From Euglena gracilis (lineage: Eukaryota; Euglenida; Euglenophyceae; Euglenales), in the NCBI GenBank assembly GCA_039621445.1, contig CP154956.1, positions 71,608,914-71,672,913 of the forward strand: DNA of 64,000 nucleotides, given 5' to 3'. The notes beneath the pieces are model-generated. The model was given only the letters and a program-made list of their open reading frames with translations, was not told the DNA's origin and made no database searches. Below, in pieces: positions 54,426 through 64,000 of this stretch. A program made the translations under genes and the position numbers. The number at the start of each line of letters is the position of its first letter. The stretch's first letter is position 1.

Positions 54426-57400
54426 CTACGGCTTCTTGTACCGCTTGTCCATCTCGGAGAAAAAGTTCTTCGCCTCGCGCTGCACCCGATTCCCCGCCGT
54501 GGGCGAGGTGAGGTCCTGAGGACACCGGTTCATGGACTGATGGGGAAAGTCCCACTGTGGAAACCCCCCCCCCTCAACACCCAGCGCACCTATAGATCAC
54601 TGCTTTCAAGAAATATTTGCCAGAAAAATAGTCAAGGATTCGATTGATGAGTACTCTTCTGGAAAGACATTTTCTGATTATTTCAGAATGGCAAATTTTT
54701 TTCCAGACGAAGCTCAAAAGAAAAAGAGATCGTTGGTGGCTGTTCTTGTCCTCGATACCCCCCCCCCGCTCCCTGTGGTGCTACTGATTATCATCCACAA
54801 GAGGCACAAGGGGACGACGTATAGGCATGAGGGAGCACAGAAGCAGAGCAGCAAACTGTCTGCGGCAGCCCAGCACTCTTTTTTTTTTATTCCACCGCCG
54901 CGACCGGACCGCCCGAGGCTACCGTGCTCATTCCCACCAGGGACCACCTCTCACAACCTTGCACGGCAGACGGCACAAACACATTGACAGCACCGGACCA
55001 CCCTTTCCACCAAACGCCCTCTGAAACCCCCAAACCCCAAAGGCATACGAACCCTATTGGGTTCCCAAGCCCTAGCCCCACCAGCCTGTTGAAAATTAAA
55101 CCCCCGCATCCCAGGCCTTTTGAAAGAAATGGAACATCAACTCGTTCCTCTGAAAAAAAACATGTTCTGGCATAATTTTTCCAGTAAATATTTTTGACCA
55201 TCTGGTTAAAATGAAAGCAACCACCAGGGCGGATCGGCCGAAACACAAATTAAAGCATAAGTTGCTCAAATTTGGGGGGGGGTCAACCCTTGGGAAGGGG
55301 GGCACTTTTCCCATGGCCTAAACTCACTCACACCCGCTCTCAAGCCCTCTCCAGGTGGCATTACGCGCCGATCACATGAATCGATGGGGCAGAGGGGCTG
55401 CACCGCCATTGAGGGGAGGGGGCACACCTTGCTGGCCTTGCGTTGGCCCCCGGGGGGCACTGCCGCCACGCTGAGCCGGCGGCCGTCGGCGTCCCGGTCC
55501 CTCTGCCACCAAAGGGACGATTTTCATAAGGTCCAAAACTCAAAAAAAATGTATTTTTTGTCTTTTTTGGGTTTTGGACCTCGTTCAATGCCCAGATGGC
55601 CCTTCGACCACCCTTGGAAAAAGAGGGGTAAGAAAAACCTTTAAAAGTTTTAAAATGCCTGAAAATGCCTTAAAGTTAAGTATAAACTGCCTTGGAAAAC
55701 AATTCCTGGCAATGTCTGGGCCGAGCCGGGGGGGGGGGGCAAATAAGGTTTCCCAGGAATGGGGTGTGAAAAACAAGAATACAGACGCAACGCCATAACC
55801 CCGCCCAAGTGTTCAACCTTGCTCACCGACCAGGGTGTTGCTTAAGGACCCGCCGGGAGGGGGGGGTCCAGCACAGAGGCTGGAGAAATTGGGCTGGCTG
55901 GAAAACAGACCCCTTCCCCTCCATAGGGGTCCTGGGCTGCTGGAGCTGGGCCCGAACCGGGCTCGAACTGGGTACCAAAAAATGGGGGCTGTCTTCCTCG
56001 CCGGCGCCGTCGGTGTTGCCAACTGGCCGGGTTACTCCTTCGGGGTGTCGGGGAGCGGGTCTGTGGACTGCCAGCAGGTGGAGCCTCCACTACAATACCT
56101 TCGGTGCCAGCTCCAGCTGCTTGGCCAAGAACGCCTGGTGCTCCACGAGGTGCACGTCCCCAAGAACGACCGCGTCCTGGGGGAGAAGGGGGAGGGGGGC
56201 AACGGTCCGGGGGGTGCTTGCTGACCTGTGACTCACCGGGTGTCTTTTTAAGACCCCCCTGGGGGTCGGGGGATCTTCCAAGTTAAAGAGAAGCCTGCCT
56301 GTGACCCGAGAGAGGAGTTCATAATTTGCCCCCCCCCCTCTCGTCCCAAGCGTGGCAATGTTCCAAAAATGTGGTGTAGGGTCAGGGGTTTGCGTTGGGG
56401 ATTGGGTTAAGGTCAGCGTTGACACGGGGGGGGGGGGTTAACAACACAGTGTGTCTTGGACAGGGGGGGAGACGTTGCTGAGTCAATTGGCAATCCGCAT
56501 ATTGCCAGTGCTCTCACAGGCACCAGCATCATTCTCGGCCATCCAGCTGACTACTGTCACTCTGCTTGCTTCGCAAAATGCCGATGCACTGCACGTTAGC
56601 CCACACCCAAAAAGCAGTCATGCGATGAAGGCAGTTTCTAGAGTCCCCAGCCGGTTTCCTCCCCACTCAAGTTGAAAGATAACCACTGCTGCCACACCCT
56701 CCCCCAAGCCGACCCACCAAGCCAAGAGCTATAAACTCTTGGAATGTGCTAACCCATTGGTCAACCACCAAACTGGACGCTGACATCCGGGGGATGGGCT
56801 ATGCCACCAGCAAGGACAGCAATCCAGGGTGTACACCTCGATAGCCCCCTGTTTGCTTTTGCATCCCGTTTGCCACACCAATAACCCCCGTTTTAAATAA
56901 CTTTTTAATACCCTTCAGTGGAGGCGTATTCAACAAAGCGTGGGAGCTGTCAGAACAACTGGACCAGGCTTCTTTTTAAGACCCCCGGGGGGGAGGGGGG
57001 GTCCCCCCCACCCACCCAGAGTGGCGCGGGACCCCCGGGGGGGGGGGGGACCCCCCAAAATCGGGCCCGTTAAAGGCAATTTTCAAAAATTTTCGGCGCT
57101 TTGCGCCAAAAAGGTATACCCAGCGCCTCCGGCGCGGGACCCCCCCGGGGGGGGGTCAGGTGACTTAAAAAGAAGCCTGAACTGGACAGGGCTGCGAGGG
57201 AAGGCCTGGTGGGGGGTAGTCGACCCCCCCACCAGGGGACTACCAAGGGACCCAGCAGGGGGGTCCACTGGCTAGCAGGCATTATTATTTTAAGGTGCCT
57301 TAAAAAAAAACCTTAAAAAACCTTTAATTTTTTTGCCAAAACGCTTAAAAAACCTTAATAAACCTTAAAAACCTTAAAAAAAAATCACCCGGGGAAGTTT

Positions 57401-58958
57401 TTCTTCCCGGTGATGACCTTAAAAAACCTTAAAAATTCTACCTGAGAAAAAATTTTCTTGCACCAAACAAATAATGGCATGTCTGAAACCGCATAAAGCC
57501 AGTCAATGCAGAAGCGGTTGTGAACAAACAATATGAAAACCGGATTGTTTGCCAAGGTTTCTGGCACAGCTTCTGGAAAAGTGGCCTCAACTGATCAAAA
57601 TCCCCAAGCGGGCGGCCAGAATAAGCAAAACTTGCAACCACATCTTTCTTGATTTGAATTACTTGAGACATTCTCAGAGGAGTCAACCCAAATTGCTCGA
57701 AAATAGCTTGAGCAAAAATAGTTTGAGCAAAAAAAACGATAAATATCCTTTCCTGGAAACCCTAAACCCTAACCCTAAAAACACCAAAAACCTTCTACCC
57801 CAGCACATCCCATGTCCACAGGTGAAATGGGGGAAACACAAATGCCTGAGAACGCAAGAATACAATTTCTGACAACCACGTAACATTTGCCGACCCAATA
57901 CCCAAAACCATCCATTTTTTTTTCATTGCAACTGCTTTAAATTTCTGGCCCTATTCAGGACATTTGCTTGCCTGTTGACAATAACTGTACCTCATGGACC
58001 GCCCTGATCCCCATACTTCGCCCTAGGCTTCTTCCTTGGGCGTTCCGAAGCCACAGAGGAGTCTGAAGCCATCGGGCCATCTTCGAGGTCTGACACTTTA
58101 GCTGAGGGAAAAAAATGCCTTAAAAACCTTAAAATTTTTTTAAAATCTTCAAAAAACCTTTAAAAACCTTAAAAACCCTTAAAAGAAAGCATTAAAAATT
58201 GAGAGGTTTTGCCTTAAAAAAAAATATAACGCCTGCTGGCTAGCCATTTTGCTAGACACTGGGGAAAATGGGCTAGCTGGATCCTCCGGTCTAGCTAGGT
58301 GTCCTCCGGCGGGGGGGGGGGGGGCCCGGGGTCCCCCCAAATGAAGGTTTTAAATGCATTTTTGGCTGATTTTGTTTCAAAAAAAAGTCCAAAAAAATGG
58401 CCAAAACTGGGCTACTCTGGCTGGTTTTGGGGGTCTAAAAATTCTTGGTTTCTGGAAAGATTTTCCACTGGCCAGCCCTGCTTGCAGGCCTGGGGGGGGG
58501 GGGGGCTGCTAGGATTTCCACTACCAAATTTGGACAAGCTGCAGTCCAGCCCCTCCCCAGGGGGGGGCTGCGAACCTTTGAGGCAGAAACCTCCCCCCCC
58601 CCACCCTCCACCACACCCATGGGGTTTCCGGGATTCCCGTATACCCCTGTGACTGGGGTTTCAACGGGGCATCCATCGGTGGTGGCTCGGACCTGCCGCA
58701 CGGTGGGGCACCGGATCACGAGGCCGTACGGCGTCTCCAGCGGCGTGGGGCTCAGGCTGCCCACCTCCAGCCGGCCGATGTCCTCCAGCGTCTGCGAGCA
58801 CCACGACGGAGGGAGCAGTGGCGGCAACGCTGGCACACATGGACACGACGGACATGGCCGTCAGCGACCCTGCCAATTGTTCAGTACCTCCACCAACCCC
58901 AGGGGGAGGGTGTGCCTTGTGCTATGGGTGGCCTGCCCGCAGCGCGCGCGCACACATG

Positions 58959-59017
<59 letters not shown>

Positions 59018-60338
59018 GGGGGGTGGGGTCGGTTCTGGGTCCTGCTACCTGCCGACCAAGCCAACTTTTCCTTGAAAATGGCCATTTTTTGATCCCCAGT
59101 GCCTTTGGCGCCAGGGGGTGCTATAACACCACCTGCCTCAAAACTTGACCCCCCCCAAGAGGTCAAGAACAGGCTTTTGCTTAAGGACCCCCCCGGGGGG
59201 GGGTACTGGCTAGCCAATCGGCTGGACACTGGAAAAAAAATGGACTAGCTAGACCCCCCTCCCCTGGGGGGGTGGGGTCCGGGGGTCCCCCCAACTGGAA
59301 AAAAAGTTTTCCTCCAGCGCTGTGCGCCGAGGTGGAAATGAGGTTTTTAATAGGTTTTTGGCTGATTTTGTTCCAAAAACTCCCAAAAATGGCCAAAAAC
59401 AGGCATTTTTGGCCATTTTGGGGGGGTCCCAAAAAAATTTCCGGTGCTTCGCGCCGGTCACTGGAAAAAAAATTCCACTAGCTAGCCCTGCTAGAAATCC
59501 CACTAGCCAAATTTGGACTAGCTGCAGTCCAGCCCCCCCCGGGGGGGGGGGGGGTACTGCAATCCCTTAAGCAGAAGCCTGGTCAAGAATGCCCAACCCT
59601 CCTGCCTGCCTAATAGCACACTCCAGGGTGTGCCTTCCTTAAAAAAGCAGGGCACCAGGCATGACCCTTGACCGGCTGCCGAGGTTCTCCCCCTGTGGCA
59701 CACAACACTTGACTTCCACCATCAGAAATATATGAAACACATCCATGGCGTGTCGCGCTTGCTTTTTTGACTTGTTTTAACTTTTGGTTTTTGGACCTCG
59801 TTCGATGCCCAGAAAGCTCTTGGATCGCCCTTGGAAAACACAGGGTTAAAAAAATAAAAAAGCGTTAAAAGTTCAAAATGTGCCTTAAGATGAACTTCAT
59901 TCAAAAACAGCCTGCCGTAAAACAATGCCTGGACGGAGCCAGGCCAGGGGGAGGGTTGCAATTGAAAGGAATCCGTTATGAACTGGAAAATCAAAATCCA
60001 TTCGCCTGTTTTCACTTTTAAATGTGTTATTTTTGTCTGGTGTTTTCATCTGGTATTGTCAACAGTCTGCCGTGACTTGCACCATCACCCTTCCTTCCAA
60101 CAAAAGAAAGATTGAATGCAAAACCACCTGGCACATGCCCGTCTCTTTTCTATGTCTCTTCTCCTGGGCTAACCCCCCCCAATGGTGCAAATGGTTACCT
60201 GCGAACTACCATTAACCGTGTCAGTCACCCCCAGGCATCATTGGGATGGGAGGGGTGGGACACACGTCAGAGCCCCAGGGGATGTACACGCCCTCCGGTT
60301 TGCCCACCGGGGCCTTGGGCAGGGGTGTCCCAAAAGCC
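54426..60338 (-). CDS. Unrecognised gene, 3' part, five exons
   Basis: GC-rich exons with GT-AG borders, all phase 0: 60,338-60,266 (PLPKAPVGKPEGVYIPWGSD); 58,791-58,693 (TLEDIGRLEVGSLSPTPLET, then PYGLVIRCPTVRQ); 56,176-56,099 (DAVVLGDVHLVEHQAFLAKQ); 55,502-55,428 (RDRDADGRRLSVAAVPPGGQ); 54,515-54,426 (DLTSPTAGNRVQREAKNFFS, ending MDKRYKKP and TAG). The TPLETPYGLVIR segment faintly recalls the end of parvulin-type isomerases, but I do not claim that. The N-terminus lies upstream, perhaps beyond the window. It is unproven that 60,338-58,693 and 56,176-54,426 are one gene. The introns hold MITEs and A/T-rich repeats. Confidence 0.55.
55530..55735. repeat. Dispersed repeat, copy 1
   Basis: Contains TTTTGGACCTCGTTCAATGC, then CCCTTGGAAAAAGAGGGGTA, runs of TTAAAA, and ends CAATGTCTGGGCCGAGCC. 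Related to 59,755-59,955 and, more weakly, 33,035-33,110. Confidence 0.65.
56233..56297. mobile_element. 65-bp mini-element with perfect 8-bp flanks
   Basis: CCTGTGAC occurs on both sides (56,225-56,232 and 56,298-56,305). Inside are TGTCTTTTTAAGACCCCCC and AAGTTAAAGAGAAGCCTG, i.e. the ends of the 56,965 family with almost no middle. It lies in an intron of the minus-strand gene. Confidence 0.65.
56918..57212 (+). CDS. Possible plus-strand exon pair split by a MITE
   Basis: A pyrimidine-rich acceptor (TTTTTAATACCCTTCAG) ends at 56,917. The plus reading GGVFNKAWELSEQL continues, after removing the element and one 8-bp flank, as DRAAREGL to a GTGGGG donor at about 57,213. The frame is open on both sides of the element. 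No homology is recognised. On the minus strand the same DNA is intronic to the gene above, so this is either an overlapping or nested gene, or chance. Confidence 0.35.
56965..57179. mobile_element. hAT-like MITE with perfect 8-bp target duplication
   Basis: 215 bp; perfect 16-bp inverted ends CAGGCTTCTTTTTAAG ... CTTAAAAAGAAGCCTG. The flanks are AACTGGAC on both sides (56,957-56,964; 57,180-57,187). Interior: C/G runs and two hairpins, CGGCGCTTTGCGCC and GCGCCTCCGGCGC. A high-identity, probably recent insertion. Confidence 0.9.
57757..57780. repeat. Short telomere-like CCCTAAA motif
   Basis: CCCTAAACCCTAACCCTAAA mixes the plant-type and vertebrate-type telomere units. Only three units, internal, so probably chance or a healed break. 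Confidence 0.35.
58240..58600. mobile_element. MITE-like repeat related to 59,170-59,581
   Basis: Shares GGCTAGCCATTTTGCTAGAC and ACACTGGGGAAAATGGGCTAG at the left and AATTTGGACAAGCTGCAGTC near the right, ending near TTTGAGGCAGAAACCT. The ends are diverged and no target duplication was found. Confidence 0.55.
58945..59015. repeat. (CA)n with CG-rich core
   Basis: CA repeats flank a (CG)n run, in an intron of the minus-strand gene. Confidence 0.85.
59170..59581. mobile_element. hAT-like MITE with perfect 8-bp target duplication
   Basis: 412 bp; begins CAGGCTTTTGCTTAAGGACC and ends CCCTTAAGCAGAAGCCTG. The flanks are GTCAAGAA on both sides (59,162-59,169; 59,582-59,589). Hairpin CCGGTGCTTCGCGCCGG inside. 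It is intronic to the 54.4-60.3 kb gene. Confidence 0.88.
59755..59955. repeat. Dispersed repeat, copy 2
   Basis: Contains TTTTTGGACCTCGTTCGATG, CGCCCTTGGAAAACACAGGG and AACAATGCCTGGACGGAGCC; aligns by eye along its length with 55,530-55,735. Confidence 0.65.
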
Positions 60339-60339
60339 C

Positions 60340-61013
60340 TGGGGAGTGAGCAGGAACGGGCAACGCTGTGTGTGTATGGTTTCACTTTTGTGGAGTTCTT
60401 TTGTATTTGCCGTTTGCCAATTGAGAGGCTGAGGGGCCCCCCTGCAGGGTTTCACCACAGTTTCTGGCGGAGCCATATTGTGAGGGGGAAAACCGAGGGA
60501 AAATAAACAAATGAAGTAGAGCAAAGAGGAAAAGCAGCAACAAAAAAAAACATCCTTGCAAAATGGAAATTGAATTTTGGAATTGGAACCTTTGATTTAT
60601 GGTTTGGGCAGTGCGAAAGGGGAAAAATCAATCCGGCAAGTTTGGTGTGCAGTGGAACAGGGGAAGGTGATGGCATCCGGTGGTCCCCTGCCACCCCCAT
60701 CCGACCAACCCCAACTTAGCATTTGTTTGCGTCGCCAGCAGGCGAAACAAAAAGGTGCTCCATGCTTCAAAAAAAGGAGGGTGACACGGACACAAGCGGG
60801 AGGGAATCCTTGACCACAGGGGGGGTTTGGACCCCGCCCTGAACTGTCAAGGGGGGGGGTCCGGTCGGCCTGGGGGAGTATCTGGGACCCCCCCCCAAAA
60901 GGTCATGCTTTCCCTTCCGGTGCTTTGCACCGAAAATTTTGGCAATTTCGATAAGTTTTTTGCCCCCCCAAAAATGTCCAAAATGGTCAACGTTGGGGAA
61001 TAAAATAATTGGC
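60340..61013. other. stretch without a recognised gene
   Basis: No supported exon. A short palindrome CGGTGCTTTGCACCG lies at 60,920. Confidence 0.3.
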
Positions 61014-61549
61014 CAGGGGGGGGGAATTGATATCGGAGGCCTTCGGAAAAATTGCGGAAAAATTGCAGAAAAATTGCGGAAATTGCGGAAAAATTGCGGA
61101 AAAATTGATATCGGGTATACAAATTTCTGCTTGGGGGGACTTAGAAAATTTTCAATTGTGAGGTTCAGAACACCGCAACACCCACGTCGATGCAGGCGAG
61201 CACAAATCAACACGCTTGATGTCCTTTGCACAGGTGGGACGCACCCAATCCTGTGACCAGTGGTGCACCTGTGAGAAAAATTGGTAAACTGGGGGGGGGA
61301 CAACAAAACACAATAGCACACCTGTTGATCCATTTGAAGAATGGCTTGAAAAGAAAAAAAGAATGGCTTGAACTCATTGCACCTTCCATCTTCGGTGGTG
61401 GGGAAAAAATTCTTCAAAAAAATGGTGAAAAATTGCGGAAAAATTGCGGAAAAATTGCGGAAAATTGCGGAAAAATTGCGGAAAATTGCGGAAAATTGCG
61501 GAAAATTGCGGAAAAATTGCGGATATCAATTCCCCCCCTGAATTGGCCC
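61014..61549. repeat. Element-like unit with two arrays of 11-bp AAAAATTGCGG repeats
   Basis: Arrays at about 61,046-61,105 and 61,432-61,525, direct repeats of each other, are enclosed by inverted ends GGGGGAATTGATATC (61,018) and GATATCAATTCCCCC (61,523). The repeat unit shortens to AAAATTGCGG in places. Function unknown. Confidence 0.65.
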
Positions 61550-62122
61550 AGCAAAAAGTGCCGTGCCAAAAATCCTTCCTAGGCCATGCCATTGTTCAGG
61601 TGGGGGTGACCCCCCAGGATGCATGGGAAGCCCTGGGTGGGTCGGACCCCTCCCCAGTGGAGAGGGGTGGATCGGACTCTGCCTTCTACCTCAAAATTGT
61701 AAGGGGCCGGGAATTTATTCGGTTCTGTGGACCGGTCAAAAAGCTGGCTACCAGCCAAAGTTGTCGAAAAATACCTGATTTTTCCTTGAAAAAAAAATGC
61801 CCTGGGATCCAGCTGAAAGACAAATATCTGACGAAAAACAACGCAGACACCCTCAAAAAACCAGAGGCCCAAAGTCACACCGGTGGTGGAGGTAGTTGCG
61901 CAGAAGCACGGTGCCCGAGCTGGAGACTGACGATGTGTACACCAATGCTGCATTGTCTGAATGGAGTACGATGCAAAGCCTGGGCGACGGCTTTCGGTAG
62001 GATGGATGGGGAAAAATACAATCTGGAAAAAATTGGAAACATCGTAATTAACTGCACCAGTTGCATGAACAACTCATTGTTGAAAAAAGGCACTTGGGGA
62101 ATTCAAAACAAAGCATTGCCAA

Positions 62123-62230
62123 TGTACAGTAGGGAAACTAAACAGTGGGATACATACCCAACCCCCAGCTCAAAAGCCTCTGCCAGCCCATGGGATGGGG
62201 TGATGGTGGTGCACACACGCTCATACACAC
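62123..62230. repeat. Partial copy of the 62.4-kb foldback arm
   Basis: TACAGTAGGGAAACTAAACA, then AGTGGGATACATACCCAACC and GCCAGCCCATGGGATG: the first about 110 bp of the left arm of the next element, with a deletion and no right arm. Confidence 0.75.
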
Positions 62231-62430
62231 TCTTTTTGACATTCAACATCAAAAACGTCTGATAGCACCAAACAAAAATCAGTGTCTCTGCTCCTCTCTA
62301 AAGATGCAGTCCATCCGCTTTTTTTTTTGTGCGCCCAGAGTTGTTAAACTGAGTCGTCATCAGAGTATTCTAAAGAAGGGCTCCTACTGCTTTCACCAAA
62401 CTTTTATTAAAATTAGAAATCTGAGTGTTA

Positions 62431-63202
62431 CAGTAGGGAAACTAAATAGTGGGACACCTGAGAATTTTGTGGGGCATACCCAACCCCAGCTCCAAAGCCT
62501 CTGCCAGCCCATGGGATGTGGTGATGGTGTGTACACTGGCATGGCCCTGCCCCACGCAGCAGTGCCCCAGCCAGCTCTGCTGCAGCACGCTGTGCAAAAT
62601 TGAGGCCAGTCCCATGCGAGCAGGTCTTTTCCATTTTCTGACCCCTTTTGGACTGTGAAGCAAACCCAGCCTCAGGTAAGGGGACGAGGCGGCTCACACT
62701 GCAGTGAGTGGCTTGGACCCCAATTTGAACAATGTAAGTTATTAACAACCCCTGTCAACGTGGGCTGATGGGGCGATGGCCTCGACATGCCGACCAATTT
62801 GGGCAAAAAGAGGCCAAAAATGGTAATTTTTGCCCAAATTGGTTGGCATGTCGAGGCCATCGCCCCATCAGCCCACGTTGACAGGGGTTGTTAATAACTT
62901 ACATTGTTCAAAGTTGGGGTCCAATGCCATTCAGTGTGAGCCGCCTCGTCCCCTTACCCGAGGCTGGGTTTGCTTCACAGTCCAAAAGGGGTCAGAAAAT
63001 GGAAAAAACCTGCTCGCATAGGTGGGCCTGAATTTTGCACAGCGTGCTGCAGCAGAGCTGGCTGGACACTGCTGCGTGGGGCAGGGCCATACCAGTGTGC
63101 ACACACCATCACCCCATCCCATGGGCTGGCAGAGGCTTTGGAGCTGGGGTTGGGTATGACCCACAAAATTCTCAGGTGTCCCACTATTTAGATTCCCTAC
63201 TG
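62431..63202. mobile_element. 772-bp near-perfect palindrome flanked by TA
   Basis: The arms (62,431-62,812 and 62,826-63,202) are inverted copies with only scattered differences. The ends CAGTAGGGAAACTAAATAG / CTATTTAGATTCCCTACTG are flanked by TA (62,429; 63,203), as in Tc1/mariner-type elements. The centre is a short asymmetric spacer near 62,813-62,825. No transposase is encoded, so it would need one in trans. Confidence 0.85.
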
Positions 63203-63209
63203 TATGGCA

Positions 63210-64000
63210 CAAGACTTCAAAACGGACATGAGGACACACTGTGGCCGAGGTGTGAGGAGACACACTCGCCAGGCACCACTTCCGCAGGTGCAGTTGAATG
63301 AAATTGAGTACTTGAACAGCAGGCTTGCTGCCAATCTGCCCCCTGTGGAGGGGTGAGCTTCCCTTCCCACCAGGGCGCCCGCCAACCCACCATCCGGTGC
63401 AGTTGTGCCTGACACCAACTTCCTTCTGAGGATGAGTTCACCACCGAGAAAGAAAAGGCACCCAACTTTTCCAATTTCCCGAACTTGTCCCATTGTTTTT
63501 AGGGCACTACTCAATTTATCTGTACCATTGAGACGTTTTCCTGCAAAGTGCTAATGATGGGCAGAAGACTTGGAATTTGTCATAAATGTCTATGTTTGTA
63601 CAGGTGGCTATCAAAAAAAAAGGCATTGAAACGAATGGGCCCAAGAAATCGGGGAGAGAACTTACCATAATACAGCTGCAGTGTCACGTGACACCATTGC
63701 TTCCGCCTGGTCGGCCTGAGTTGGAGAAGCAGTACAGGGAAAAAGTACACATTCGACCTGAGAAATTCTCATAAGAAACTGCGTTGTATAATACTGTTGC
63801 CCTCGCTGATGCGTGCTACAGGCTGTGTGTGGGTTGTTTGCGTGTCTGGTCGATTTTGACTGGCGTGCTGAACAGCAAATCCCTGTTACGTTGATCATGT
63901 TGGTCGCTACGAGATGTTTAGCATATGTAATACATGTTTACATGTATTTCCATTCTTTTTTTCAAATTTCAGTCAGAGGCTTTTCATTTTTTTAAAAAAA
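63210..64000. other. stretch without a recognised gene
   Basis: No convincing exon or repeat. Short frames on both strands lack known motifs. Confidence 0.3.

Noticed and set aside
57757-57780. Chromosome end
   Set aside because: Only about three telomere-like units, with genes and repeats on both sides.
57985-58101. Minus-strand exon ending RPRKKPRAKYGDQGGP-stop
   Set aside because: A second frame over the same bases is also open to a good donor, and neither joins the neighbouring exons convincingly.

Overview
This window looks like nuclear DNA of a photosynthetic or formerly photosynthetic protist, most probably a euglenid (Euglena-like). No bacterial operons, ribosome-binding sites, tRNAs or rRNAs are visible. 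Short GC-rich exons (often 60-150 nt, GC-rich third positions) are scattered in long, AT-richer, repeat-laden introns. The main taxonomic clue is the introns. Many leave one clean in-frame join only if they are cut so that CAG (or CAA) lies at intron positions +4 to +6 and CTG (or TTG) at -8 to -6. That is the arrangement described for euglenid nonconventional introns. Ordinary GT-AG introns occur in the same genes. No species can be assigned by eye.

Layout: (1) 0.1-4.3 kb, minus strand: a decayed Gag-like frame with two CCHC zinc knuckles. (2) 4.8-18.7 kb: broken pieces of DIRS-like (tyrosine-recombinase) retrotransposons with reverse transcriptase, RNase H and recombinase remnants; one copy is scrambled by an inverted block. 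(3) 20.1-21.9 kb: two foldback elements built from a short palindrome. (4) 21.9-41.5 kb, minus strand: an ABC1/UbiB-family atypical kinase gene in about 22 exons, with large (GT)n/(CA)n arrays and MITEs in its introns. (5) 41.6-49.1 kb: mostly repeats, no gene recognised. (6) 49.1-51.8 kb, minus strand: an Mpo1-like (DUF962) gene in six exons separated by five introns that all fit the nonconventional arrangement. (7) 52.1-52.7 kb: weak minus-strand exons, one with a membrane segment. (8) 54.4-60.3 kb, minus strand: the 3' part of an unrecognised gene joined by phase-0 GT-AG introns, plus a possible plus-strand exon at 56.9-57.2 kb. (9) 60.9-63.2 kb: tandem and foldback repeats, including a 772-bp palindrome flanked by TA.

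The notable system is the link between a family of short mobile elements and nonconventional introns. Several copies of a hAT-like MITE (8-bp target duplications, ends CAGG...CCTG) lie in the window. One forms exactly the last ABC1K intron, and the first two resolved Mpo1 introns also keep duplicated flanks. In each case the intron equals the element plus one target copy, divided as 3 nt on the 5' side and 5 nt on the 3' side. That division puts the element's terminal CAG and CTG at +4 and -8. The conserved genes probably act in organelle quinone/lipid biology (ABC1K) and ER/lipid oxidation (Mpo1-like). Nothing suggests that they work together.
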